A stretch of DNA of 64,000 nucleotides. Source: Mytilisepta virgata. Lineage: Eukaryota > Mollusca > Bivalvia > Mytilida > Mytilidae. The position numbers and the translations under genes are program-made. Location: the NCBI GenBank assembly GCA_028015205.1, contig CM051516.1, positions 56,858,230 to 56,922,229 of the forward strand, given 5' to 3'. Of the stretch, positions 13,235 through 22,083 are shown piece by piece; within the stretch, counting starts at the first letter, position 1, and the number at the start of each line of letters is the position of its first letter. The notes under the pieces are model-generated. The model was not told where the DNA came from. It was given only the letters and a program-made list of their open reading frames with translations, and ran no database searches.

Positions 13235-13560
13235 TTATACAGTATAGAAACAAGGAAGGGAAAACCCGTTCATGATAATTGATTTTCTGGAAGCTGGATA
13301 TTTAGACAAAAGATGTTGATATCTATTATGAAACTTTTTAAAACATGTAAAAACATTAAACAGCTTGTGAAATCTGTAAACCTGCATGAAAGTTGTTTTA
13401 TTAATCGCATAATTTCGCCCGTTAAAATCTACTAGCCGAGAGCAAATTCGTGCAAAACGTACAAACTGTGATATGTACACACCATACGATGGTGCCGCAA
13501 GCCTAATATGTTCTGCTATCAAGCTCTGATAAAACCTACTCTTGGGAAATACACGAGCAA
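13235..13560 (-). pseudogene. Penelope-like reverse transcriptase, C-terminal relic
   Basis: Minus-strand frame reading LAAPSYGVYISQFVRFARIC, followed by a VYRFHKLFNVFTCFKKFHNR-type stretch. In Penelope-like RTs the YGVYISQL-RYAR-C motif is followed by a basic KLKKTF-KFY-RH segment just after the palm. Only this distal segment remains, with no catalytic motif and no GIY-YIG domain. A truncated relic. Confidence 0.55.
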
Positions 13561-13892
13561 AAAGGAATAAAAAATCCGACTACGTTTCTCAGCTTATCCG
13601 ATATTCAAGAGCGTACGTGAGTTAGGGACAAGATCAAAAGTTCAATGTAGGATAAAAAACTTAATTCGAATAGTTTGGGGTGGGGGGTAAAAATCGCTGC
13701 AAGTTTTGTTATGCGATATCGATTTTCGGATTGAAAAATACGGATTCAAGTGATGTCCAAGTCAATATACAGAACAAACATACATTGTTCAGGAAAAACA
13801 GGATCCATGATACAAAAAGTATACTCTCAAAGCATATGCCCATATTGGTCAATCAATTTTTCCCAAATTAAGTTAAGGGGGGGGGGGGGGCA

Positions 13893-14590
13893 GTGACCGG
13901 AACCGGAAGTAATTTTTGCGCGCATGCGCAACCGGAAGTAGTGGATTTTCCCGCCATTTCTTTACGGAAGTGACGCAAGTCACGTGGTAGGACCCGGATG
14001 TGTGTTCTGCGCATGCGTAGGAGGAACCGGAAGTACCCGGAAGTGATTTGCGCGCATGCGCAACCGGAAGTGATGGATTTTCCCGACATTTCTTTACGGA
14101 AGTGACGTAAGTCACAGACTCGGACCCGGATGTGTGGTCTGCGCATGTTCAGGCGGAACCGGAAGCACCAGGAAGTGGTTTGCGCGCATGCGCAACCGGA
14201 AGTAGTGGATTTCCCCATGATTTGATTACGGAAGTGACGTCAGTCACTTACCCGGAAGTTCCATGCTTGACCAGAACTCAGATTGAATTATCTCCCTTTT
14301 CCCGCATTTCTCGGTCGTCTCTAGATCTTTCATCGGTCTGATACTCTCACTGATATGTCGAAGTCCGAGAGTATACGAAGTACACTATTGGATTATCTCC
14401 CCTTATCCCGCTCTTTTCATCTGCGGGTGATGTTTTCTGTGAGGACCAAAGGTAGGATTGGATTATCTCCCCTTATCCCGCTCTTTTCATTTGGGGGTAT
14501 TTTCTGTGAGGACCAAAGGTAGGATTGGATTATGTCCTCTTACCTCCAAGTGATGCTGTCACCATTAGATCAATGGAGGGGTGTCCTTAG
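13893..14590 (+). promoter_or_regulatory. Left outer block dense in ETS, NRF1 and CRE sites
   Basis: Repeated CCGGAAGT (ETS/GABP type), GCGCATGCGCA (NRF1 type) and TGACGTCA/TGACGTAAG (CREB/ATF type) sites occur in two to three imperfect copies of a unit of about 130 bp. A tandem pair of about 75 bp follows (GGATTATCTCCCCTTATCCC, from 14,391 and 14,460). Near 14,590 are two direct CTTAGCAAC(C/G) repeats, resembling RFX half-sites. The block faces inward towards the array. The ORFs inside it are by-products of the repeated GC-rich units. Confidence 0.6.
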
Positions 14591-14635
14591 CAACCGCCTT
14601 AGCAACGGCGGTCCATTTCTATGATGCACTTCGTT

Positions 14636-17322
14636 TCTCTTGTTTTGCTCCATCCCGCTCCTCGCTGCTCTTCTCTTGCTCCGTGCTGCTCATCGCTGCT
14701 CTTCTCTTGCTCATCGCTGCTCATCACTGCTCATTGCTGCTCATCTCTTGCTCATCACTGCTCTTCTCTTGCTCCGTGCTGTTTTTCTCTTGCTCTTTGT
14801 TGCTCATCGCTGCTCATTGCTGCTTTTCTCTTGCTCATCGCTGCTCAGCACTGTTTTTCTCTTGGTTTTTTGTTGCTCGTCGCTGTTTTTCTCTTGGTTT
14901 TTGTAGCTCATCGCTGTTTTTCTCGTTCTCATCGCTGTTTTTCTCTTGCTCTTTGCTGCTTATCGCTGTTTTTCTCGTGCCCTTTGCAGCTCATCGCTGT
15001 TTTTCTCGTGCTCATCGCTGTTTTTCTCTTGTTCTTTGCTGCTCATCGCTGTTTTTCTCTTGCTCTTTACTGCTCAGCACTGTTTTTCTCTTGCTCTTTA
15101 CTGCTTATCGCTGTTTTTCTCTTGCTCTTTACTGCTCATCGCTGTTTTTCTCTTGCTCTTTGTTGCTCATCGCTGTTTTTCTCTTGTTCTTTACTGCTCA
15201 GCACTGTTTTTCTCTTCTTCTTTACTGCTCAGCACTGTTTTTCTCTTGGTTTTTGCAGCTCATCGCTTTTTTTCTCGTGCTCATCGCTGTTTTTCTCTTG
15301 TTCTTTGCTTCTCATCGCTGTTTTTCTCGTGCCCTTTGCAGCTCATCGCTGTTTTTCTCGTGCTCATCGCTGTTTTTCTCTTGCTTTTTACTGCTTATCG
15401 CTGTTTTTCTCTTGATCTTTACTGCTCATCGCTGTTTTTCTCTTGTTCTTTGTTGCTCATCGCTGTTTTTCTCTTGATCTTTACTGCTCATCGCTGTTTT
15501 TCTCTTGTTCTTTGTTGCTCATCGCTGTTTTTCTCTTGTTCTTTGTTGCTCATCGCTGTTTTTCTCTTGCTCTTTGCTGCTTATCGCTGTTTTTCTCGTG
15601 CCCTTTGTAGCTCATCGCTGTTTTTCTCGTGCTCATCGCTGTTTTTCTCTTGTTCTTTGCTTCTCATCGCTGTTTTTCTTTTGCTCTTTGCTTCTCATCG
15701 CTGTTTTTCTCGTGCCCTTTGCAGCTCATCTCTGATTTTCTCGTGCTCATCGCTGTTTTTCTCTTGTTCTTTACTGCTCATCACTGTTTTTCTCTTGTTC
15801 TTTACTGCTCATCGCTGTTTTTCTCGTGCTCATCGCAGTTTTTCTCTTGTTCTTTACTGCTTATGGCTGTTTTTCTCTCGCTCTTTGTTGATCATCACTG
15901 TTTTTCTCGTACTCTTTGCTGCTCATCGCTGTTTTTCTCTTGTTCTTTGTTGCTCATCACTGTTTTTCTCGTGCTCATCGCTGTTTTTCTCTTGTTCTTT
16001 ACTGCTTATGGCTGTTTTTCTCTCGCTCTTTGTTGATCATCACTGTTTTTCTCGTACTCTTTGCTGCTCATCGCTGTTTTTCTCTTGTTCTTTGTTGCTC
16101 ATCACTGTTTTTCTCGTGCTCATCGCTGTTTTTCTCTTGTTCTTTACGTCTCATCGCTGTTTTTCTCTTGCTCGTTACTGCTTATCGCTGTTTTTCTCTT
16201 GGTTTTTGTAGCTCATCTCTGATTTTCTCGTGATCATCGCTGTTTTTCTCTTGCTCTTTACTGCTCATCGCTGTTTTTCTCTTGCTCTTTACTGCTCATC
16301 GCTGTTTTCTCTTGCTCTTTACTGCTCATCGCTGTTTTTCTCGTGCTCATCGCAGTTTTTCTCTTGGTTTTTGTAGCTCGTCGTTATTTTTCTCGTGCTG
16401 TTTACTGCTCGTCGCTGTTTTTTCTCTTGTTCTTTGTTGCTCATCACTGTTTTTCTCTTGCTCTTTACTGCTCATCACTGTTTTTCTCTTGTTCTTTACT
16501 GCTTATCGCTGTTTTTCTCTTGGTTTTTGTAGCTCATCGCTGTTTGTCTCTTGCTCTTTACTGCTCATCGCTGTTTTTCTCTTGCTCTATGCTTCTCATC
16601 GCTGTTTTTCTCTTGTTCTTTACTGCTCATCACTGTTTTTCTCTTGTTCTTTACTGGTCATCGCTGTTTTTCTCTTGCTCTTTACTGCTCATCGCTGTTT
16701 TTCTCTTGCTCTATGCTTCTCATCGCTGTTTTTCTCTTGTTCTTTGTTGCTCATCACTGTTTTTCTCTTGCTCTTTACTGCTCATCAATGTTTTTCGCTT
16801 GTTCTTTACTGGTCATCGCTGTTTTTCTCTCGTTCTTTACTGCTCATCGCTGTTTTTCTCTTGCTCTTTACTGCTTATGGCTGTTTTTCTCTCGCTCTTT
16901 GTTGCTCATCACTGTTTTTCTCTTGTCCTTTGTTGTTCATCGCTACTCCTTACCTTACTCGCGTGCTTATTTCGTTTTTTGGGGCTACTTGTCTCTGTTT
17001 TCGCTGCCACTACTGCTCCTGCTGCTTTTTGCTGTTCGTTATCGCTGCTCTTCTCTTGCTCATCGCTGTTTTTTCTCTTGCTCATCGCTGATCCTTTCTT
17101 GTTCTTTGCTGCTCATCCCTACTCAGGGCCTTACTCGCGTGCTCATTTCGCTCCTGCTGCTTGTTGCTGTTCGTCATCGCTGCTCTTCTCTTGCTCATCA
17201 CTGCTCTTCTCTTGCTCTTTGCTGTTCATCGCTACTCATGATCTTACTCGCGTGCTCATTTCAGTTTTTTGGTGCTATTTGTCACTTTTAATCGCTGCTG
17301 CTGCTACTGCTGAAGGAATGTA
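14636..17322 (+). repeat. Left minisatellite array (about 31 bp unit)
   Basis: Tandem units of about 31 bp share the core GCTCATCGCTGTTTTTCTC and variable CTTG/CTCTTTACT ends. Shorter units of about 21 bp (CTCGTGCTCATCGCTG type) are interspersed. Because 31 is not a multiple of 3, each frame cycles through the unit. All three plus-strand frames stay open for hundreds of codons, while the minus strand has stops (GCAGTAAAG). The proximal end (about 16,930-17,300) has three copies of a different motif with CTTACTCGCGTGCT. I treat it as a minisatellite, not as proteins. Confidence 0.85.
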
Positions 17323-17453
17323 GTTTACTGCTGATGATCGGAAGGCCACTCGGTACTCATGTTGTCGGTTTGATTGGTAGATCAAGACTGATCGATGTGA
17401 TTGTATACTGGGATATTTATCGACGACAAACACAAATGAAACAGTTTCATATT

Positions 17454-17975
17454 TTATTTTACAAAATCTACATCAGTCAATGTTTTAAGTTCTGGTTCTT
17501 TCTCTTCAAACAAAGGTATGATCTTCTTCAGTTCTTTCCATTCGAAGGTGTCCAAGCCGATTCCTCTCTTTGTTGGACGATAGGTCCAGTATCCCCGGGG
17601 TATAAAGTGCTTTCTTATCCAAATAGTGGGGTATGGGGATTTGACGGTGACGAATACATTGTCCCCAATGTGATATCTCCAGTCGACTAGTTCTTTATCC
17701 TGTACTCTACCGATCAAATCATCCACCACTTCTGTGGTACTGCACAACATTTTCCACTGCATTAACGACAGGCTGACTCCGGTCTTGGTGGGCACCGTTT
17801 CACTTTCCCAAAATCTGAGATCTACTCTTTTACTGCCATTCCATTCTGTCAGCTCTGCATAACGTCCTCCACCCAATGGTACTTTCAAAGGAATGTCGGA
17901 ATCTGTCATGGCGTCTTGGACGATATCGCTCTCGGTCTGGTCTTTGGTTTTCTTTTCTTTACGAGACATATACAT
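17454..17975 (-). CDS. Tandem PC4 (p15)-like ssDNA-binding protein, left copy
   Basis: A 173-residue protein with two consecutive PC4/Sub1-like modules. The first (about residues 33-83) has GGGRYAELTEWNG and TKTGVSLSLMQWKML; the second (about 98-150) has YHIGDNVFVTV and TKRGIGLDTFEWKELKKI. PC4 proteins bind single-stranded DNA and act in transcription and repair; the pattern beta-strands, then K-G-[IV]-x-L-x-x-x-[QE]-W, is the family hallmark. The N-terminus is basic and Ser/Asp-rich, as in PC4. The start was chosen at MYMSRKEKK because a TATA-like TATATATATA lies about 25 bp upstream on the coding strand; a longer ORF extends upstream without an obvious promoter. Mirror copy at 22,427-22,948. 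Confidence 0.7.
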   Translation of the reverse strand: MYMSRKEKKTKDQTESDIVQDAMTDSDIPLKVPLGGGRYAELTEWNGSKRVDLRFWESETVPTKTGVSLSLMQWKMLCSTTEVVDDLIGRVQDKELVDWRYHIGDNVFVTVKSPYPTIWIRKHFIPRGYWTYRPTKRGIGLDTFEWKELKKIIPLFEEKEPELKTLTDVDFVK

Positions 17976-18177
17976 GATTCTTCTAGCTGGTCTATTTATA
18001 TATATATATTTGTAAAGATGGACTGGATTGGTTCTTATATTATGAAACTCGAAACATGATTGGCTATCTTTCCGACATCGTGATTGGTTAAATTCTCCCG
18101 TTCCGATTGGTCGAAAATCTGGCATTTTCATTGGTCAATTCCAACCGTTTCGATAGATCAACACGATGATACATTGT

Positions 18178-18318
18178 CTAAATATGCGGCGCCCAATCCG
18201 GAAACTGTTCACAATAGGTACGAGTAAACACCGACAATACGACCAGTCTTCCTTGGTTCACCACACCGTCTTCGAACATGGCAGAAACGATTCTCTCGTA
18301 TACTCGTAGGGGGTCCAT
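18178..18318 (-). CDS. Mini-ORF with Bcl-2 BH1-like segment, left copy
   Basis: A 46-residue ORF. Its segment VYERIVSAMFEDG followed by VNQGRLVVLSVF matches the alpha4-alpha5/BH1 pattern of Bcl-2-family proteins ([FY]E-x-[IV]V-x-x-x-F-x-DG-V-x-N-x-GR-[IL]V-x-L). The usual Trp after Asn is Gln here. BH3, BH2 and a tail anchor are not seen in this ORF, which stops where helix 6 would begin. TATAAAAG lies 34 bp upstream (18,352-18,359). It may be a truncated or minimal survival-protein mimic, or a decayed gene. Identity rests on one motif. Confidence 0.45.
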   Translation of the reverse strand: MDPLRVYERIVSAMFEDGVVNQGRLVVLSVFTRTYCEQFPDWAPHI

Positions 18319-18405
18319 CGTACGAATGACTTCTCTGACTATCTTCACTTCCTTTTATACATTTATGACATGAGACTACTCTGCATTGACAAACTTTGTA
18401 ACTGT

Positions 18406-18702
18406 CTACATATATACATGTATATATAGTGTTGCCAGAAGATCCCGATACCGGGGTTTTGTATCTGAGGCACTGGCAGTCCACCCGGACAGAGGAAAAT
18501 ACCGACAATCGTGTTCAGGATGAACGAGATTACATCCGCCACCTTTCCTGATATGGTTCGCCACACATTCAACCAACGTGTCGTTTGGATTTATACTGAG
18601 AAACGCAGAGACCGGAGAACTAAGATACTTCCATTCCAGGACGGGGACGAATGTTCTCTGTCTCGATGATGTTAGATGGACATCAAAGATGGCTGCACCC
18701 AT
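18406..18702 (-). CDS. Unknown 98-residue ORF, left copy
   Basis: Identical to the mirror ORF 21,701-21,997. No recognised domain. Features are an N-terminal MGAAIFDVHLTSS, a CNLVHPEHDC segment (Cys/His spacing reminiscent of but not matching a zinc finger) and a Tyr-rich end. An overlapping frame (start 18,572) encodes a hydrophobic stretch near SFILNTIVGIFLCPGG, so which frame is used is uncertain. A stray copy of the minisatellite unit lies directly upstream (about 18,703-18,745). Confidence 0.35.
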   Translation of the reverse strand: MGAAIFDVHLTSSRQRTFVPVLEWKYLSSPVSAFLSINPNDTLVECVANHIRKGGGCNLVHPEHDCRYFPLSGWTASASDTKPRYRDLLATLYIHVYM

Positions 18703-18812
18703 TCTGTTGCTTTTTGCTGCTCATCGCTGTTTTTCTCTTGCTCTGCTAATGATGACCTTACCTCATTTCAGTTTTGGGGCAACTTGTCGCTGTTTTCGCC
18801 GCTGTTGCTAGT
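18703..18812. repeat. Isolated minisatellite-like unit (left arm gene block)
   Basis: A single copy of the array core (GCTCATCGCTGTTTTTCTC) is followed by CTTACCTCATTTCAGTTTTG and a GCCGCTGTTGCT end. The same order of unit and proximal motif is found at the inner edge of the array (17,220-17,310). The mirror copy is at 21,591-21,700. Confidence 0.7.
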
Positions 18813-19225
18813 GGTGGTCGATTGTCGTTAGTCAAAGATTGGATCTGTGCGAGAGCACCCTTAGATCCGGGTTATTTAAAAGTCCACTCTGCATTTATCC
18901 AGGCTTGTGACTGGCTATCATAAGATAGGCTGCATTAATCCTGCTCAATTTTTTAAGGGCACTCTGCATTTGTCCAGGCTTGTGACTGGCTATATATATG
19001 TATAAACATATATAGGCTGCATTACCCTCCTTCCCTTTTTTTGTTATATTTTTTTCTGTTTTTCTTTGTAATATGTTCCAATTCCTCCGTCACATAGAGT
19101 CATTGCTGTCTTCAGCTGGAGGTGGGTCGTAGTCGTTCAATACACGGTTAAGCAGATATTTTCGTTTTTCTACGGCCTAATCCCATGATTCTTTTGATTC
19201 GTAGTCTTCCTATTCTCTCCAGCGT
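18813..19225. other. Intergenic region of left arm with hairpins and direct repeats
   Basis: Mirror of 21,178-21,590: two imperfect direct repeats (CAGGCTTGTGACTGGCTAT) each next to a short AT-rich hairpin. No ORF supported. Confidence 0.55.
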
Positions 19226-19657
19226 TTAGCTGTTTTTCTTGTTCTCTCTATGTACGGGGTCTTTATTTATGTCTTGATGCCAGGACACCAGTCCGAGGTA
19301 ATGCTTTCGTATTTCGTCTCTGTATGAGTCAAACATGTCTCTATATGCTGCCAAGCGTGCCTTGTCTTCTTCCATTCCGGCTTCCACTACTTCGTTTACT
19401 GTCTGTGAGTATTCCGATTGATGTACTTGAAATGTTATGTTCAAAACGACTTCCCATAGGGACTGTTCGCAAAGCTCTTCGGAGTCTTCGTTGGATCCAT
19501 GGTCACTACTTTGTTCCGATTCATCGTTATCGGCTTCTGTGGTGGTGTCTGAAGCTGAATCACTATAGTCTGTTGAATCCTCTTCAATACCATGTGCATT
19601 CTTTTTGTGTCGCACTAGGTTAAAGTTTTGCTTGGATTGGTATCCACAGGTATACAT
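19226..19657 (-). CDS. Acidic protein with degenerate C2H2 finger, left copy
   Basis: 143 residues. The N-terminus MYTCGYQSKQNFNLVRHKKNAH looks like a C2H2 finger (NLVRH-x4-H), but only one Cys is present: the two residues and Cys expected after the first Cys are missing. A Ser/Asp/Glu-rich linker follows (about residues 25-62). The C-terminal helical domain has EAGMEEDKARLAAYRDMFDSY and HYLGLVSWHQDINKDPVHR. From memory, multi-copy invertebrate proteins share this finger, acidic linker and DPVHR-ending helix layout. An in-frame stop directly precedes the ATG, so the start is firm. Mirror copy at 20,746-21,177. Confidence 0.55.
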   Translation of the reverse strand: MYTCGYQSKQNFNLVRHKKNAHGIEEDSTDYSDSASDTTTEADNDESEQSSDHGSNEDSEELCEQSLWEVVLNITFQVHQSEYSQTVNEVVEAGMEEDKARLAAYRDMFDSYRDEIRKHYLGLVSWHQDINKDPVHRENKKNS

Positions 19658-19711
19658 TTAAGACGTCTTTATTTCCTGGTAGTCGATAGCAGAATGAGTT
19701 CCGGTCGTCCT

Positions 19712-20116
19712 TCAAGTGTTTATATTAGATACACGTTCCTCAGCGGCTTGTTGATTCATACACAAGCGTTTGGCAAAGTATTCGTTTCGACATTGTTGCA
19801 GTTCAGATTTCACTTTTCTGATGAGGTCTCTTTTAAGTCTTTTCCACTCGTTGTCAATCCTTCTACATCCCTTGCAGATATTCATGTTTTTGTAGAAGTC
19901 CGCAAAGCTCTTGTTCGTTTGACACTTTTTACATTTTTTGTTTGGATCCACTTTGTTGGGTCCTCCACTTGTGTTATCCAGCCGTTTGGTTCTCTTCACT
20001 TTGGTTAGAAGTAATTTCCTTTTCCTTTGTGGTTTTGCTTTGGTGTTAGAAAGATCCACAGGTACTAAATATCTAGCAGGAACCACTAAATCAACGAGAG
20101 GCGTTTTCGATGCCAT
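19712..20116 (-). CDS. Zinc-ribbon protein, left (complete) copy
   Basis: 134 residues with a basic N-terminal part (QRKRKLLLTKVKRTKR). A CKKCQTNKSFADFY segment followed by NICKGCRR forms a four-Cys CxxC/CxxC zinc ribbon (about residues 62-85). The C-terminal half is a basic, probably helical segment ending EERVSNINT. This fold is common in viral and transposon DNA-binding proteins and in HNH-type nucleases, but no HNH residues are seen. Only this copy has the natural start: the right copy loses the first part at the arm boundary. Its 5' end and upstream region occupy the unique central spacer. Confidence 0.6.
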   Translation of the reverse strand: MASKTPLVDLVVPARYLVPVDLSNTKAKPQRKRKLLLTKVKRTKRLDNTSGGPNKVDPNKKCKKCQTNKSFADFYKNMNICKGCRRIDNEWKRLKRDLIRKVKSELQQCRNEYFAKRLCMNQQAAEERVSNINT

Positions 20117-20397
20117 TGATACGTGTGTGTTGTTTGACGGTCTTCAAACAACTGACGAAATTAAACAAAACCTCTGATTATATTTTCGTTAAAAGCTTTT
20201 CATTGGTGTCATAGAGACGAAGATTACCCCACACAGTTCGCTGTTCGTTGTTGCTATTGCTGCTGAGGAGGTGAAGGTGGGATTCTCACTGTTTCGTTAT
20301 AAGTCACCTCTTAGTCTCGTTGATGTTTCGATGGATACAAAAGATGGCTGCGTTCATGTGACGCGGACCTGAAAGAGAACACCCTTATGAAACAGAA
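20006..20397. other. Unique central spacer of the palindrome
   Basis: 392 bp not shared between arms. Its left part holds the first codons and upstream region of the left zinc-ribbon gene, with a TATAATC-like motif near 20,177-20,183 on the minus strand. The right part runs up to the breakpoint at about 20,397, where the truncated right copy begins. No independent ORF is convincing. Confidence 0.65.
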
Positions 20398-20691
20398 ACC
20401 AAAGTGAAGAGAACCAAACGGCTGGATAACACAAGTGGAGGACCCAACAAAGTGGATCCAAACAAGAAATGTAAAAAGTGTCAAACGAACAAGAGCTTTG
20501 CGGACTTCTACAAAAACATGAATATCTGCAAGGGATGTAGAAGGATTGACAACGAGTGGAAAAGACTTAAAAGAGACCTCATCAGAAAAGTGAAATCTGA
20601 ACTGCAACAATGTCGAAACGAATACTTTGCCAAACGCTTGTGTATGAATCAACAAGCCGCTGAGGAACGTGTATCTAATATAAACACTTGA
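20398..20691 (+). pseudogene. Zinc-ribbon protein, right copy (5' truncated)
   Basis: Identical to the C-terminal two thirds of the left copy, including both CxxC pairs. Homology ends at about 20,398, and the upstream frame hits a stop at 20,359-20,361. There is no ATG in frame before the ribbon, so this copy has lost its start at the inversion breakpoint unless it is read from an unannotated fusion or a non-ATG codon. Confidence 0.6.
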
Positions 20692-20745
20692 AGGACGACC
20701 GGAACTCATTCTGCTATCGACTACCAGGAAATAAAGACGTCTTAA

Positions 20746-21177
20746 ATGTATACCTGTGGATACCAATCCAAGCAAAACTTTAACCTAGTGCGACACAAAA
20801 AGAATGCACATGGTATTGAAGAGGATTCAACAGACTATAGTGATTCAGCTTCAGACACCACCACAGAAGCCGATAACGATGAATCGGAACAAAGTAGTGA
20901 CCATGGATCCAACGAAGACTCCGAAGAGCTTTGCGAACAGTCCCTATGGGAAGTCGTTTTGAACATAACATTTCAAGTACATCAATCGGAATACTCACAG
21001 ACAGTAAACGAAGTAGTGGAAGCCGGAATGGAAGAAGACAAGGCACGCTTGGCAGCATATAGAGACATGTTTGACTCATACAGAGACGAAATACGAAAGC
21101 ATTACCTCGGACTGGTGTCCTGGCATCAAGACATAAATAAAGACCCCGTACATAGAGAGAACAAGAAAAACAGCTAA
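20746..21177 (+). CDS. Acidic protein with degenerate C2H2 finger, right copy
   Basis: Mirror of 19,226-19,657, same product. TAA immediately precedes the ATG in frame. An AATAAA (20,730-20,735) and a GACGTC lie in the 54-bp gap after the zinc-ribbon stop, so the two genes are tightly packed on one strand. Confidence 0.55.
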   Translation: MYTCGYQSKQNFNLVRHKKNAHGIEEDSTDYSDSASDTTTEADNDESEQSSDHGSNEDSEELCEQSLWEVVLNITFQVHQSEYSQTVNEVVEAGMEEDKARLAAYRDMFDSYRDEIRKHYLGLVSWHQDINKDPVHRENKKNS

Positions 21178-21590
21178 ACGCTGGAGAGAATAGGAAGACT
21201 ACGAATCAAAAGAATCATGGGATTAGGCCGTAGAAAAACGAAAATATCTGCTTAACCGTGTATTGAACGACTACGACCCACCTCCAGCTGAAGACAGCAA
21301 TGACTCTATGTGACGGAGGAATTGGAACATATTACAAAGAAAAACAGAAAAAAATATAACAAAAAAAGGGAAGGAGGGTAATGCAGCCTATATATGTTTA
21401 TACATATATATAGCCAGTCACAAGCCTGGACAAATGCAGAGTGCCCTTAAAAAATTGAGCAGGATTAATGCAGCCTATCTTATGATAGCCAGTCACAAGC
21501 CTGGATAAATGCAGAGTGGACTTTTAAATAACCCGGATCTAAGGGTGCTCTCGCACAGATCCAATCTTTGACTAACGACAATCGACCACC
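21178..21590. other. Intergenic region with paired hairpins, right arm
   Basis: Two direct repeats (ATGCAGCCTAT ... GCCAGTCACAAGCCTGGA ... AAATGCAGAGTG) at about 21,380-21,450 and 21,468-21,525. Each contains an AT-rich hairpin: CTATATATG/CATATATATAG, and CTATC/GATAG. They may be regulatory or replication-related; nothing coding is seen. Confidence 0.5.
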
Positions 21591-21700
21591 ACTAGCAACA
21601 GCGGCGAAAACAGCGACAAGTTGCCCCAAAACTGAAATGAGGTAAGGTCATCATTAGCAGAGCAAGAGAAAAACAGCGATGAGCAGCAAAAAGCAACAGA
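21591..21700. repeat. Isolated minisatellite-like unit (right arm gene block)
   Basis: Mirror of 18,703-18,812; ends a few bases before the ATG of the unknown ORF at 21,701. Confidence 0.65.
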
Positions 21701-21997
21701 ATGGGTGCAGCCATCTTTGATGTCCATCTAACATCATCGAGACAGAGAACATTCGTCCCCGTCCTGGAATGGAAGTATCTTAGTTCTCCGGTCTCTGCGT
21801 TTCTCAGTATAAATCCAAACGACACGTTGGTTGAATGTGTGGCGAACCATATCAGGAAAGGTGGCGGATGTAATCTCGTTCATCCTGAACACGATTGTCG
21901 GTATTTTCCTCTGTCCGGGTGGACTGCCAGTGCCTCAGATACAAAACCCCGGTATCGGGATCTTCTGGCAACACTATATATACATGTATATATGTAG
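21701..21997 (+). CDS. Unknown 98-residue ORF, right copy
   Basis: Same product as 18,406-18,702. Here the overlapping frame starting at 21,831 extends to 22,193, because an A-run near 22,003 is one base shorter than in the left arm. That makes the overlapping frame a likely non-coding shadow. No family recognised. Confidence 0.35.
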   Translation: MGAAIFDVHLTSSRQRTFVPVLEWKYLSSPVSAFLSINPNDTLVECVANHIRKGGGCNLVHPEHDCRYFPLSGWTASASDTKPRYRDLLATLYIHVYM

Positions 21998-22042
21998 ACA
22001 GTTACAAGTTTGTCAATGCAGAGTAGTCTCATGTCATAAATG

Positions 22043-22050
22043 TATAAAAG
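22043..22050 (+). promoter_or_regulatory. TATA box of the BH1-like ORF
   Basis: TATAAAAG, 34 bp upstream of the ATG at 22,084, predicting a very short 5' leader. Mirror at 18,352-18,359. Confidence 0.55.
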
Positions 22051-22083
22051 GAAGTGAAGATAGTCAGAGAAGTCATTCGTACG

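Noticed and set aside
13868..14218. Arg/Ser/Cys-rich ORFs in the outer blocks (also 26,467-26,827)
   Set aside because: They come from tandem GC-rich ETS/NRF1/CRE units; composition follows the motif, with no domain.
14581..17323. Several 100-420 codon ORFs in the left array (and up to 519 codons in the right array)
   Set aside because: They are overlapping readings of one 31-bp minisatellite in all three frames, so I list the array as a repeat and keep coding only as a finding.
19628..20008. Hydrophobic ORFs opposite the zinc-ribbon and C2H2-like genes (also 19,324-19,623, 20,311-20,775, 20,780-21,079)
   Set aside because: Antisense shadows: the opposite strand has the Cys pairs and family-like domains.
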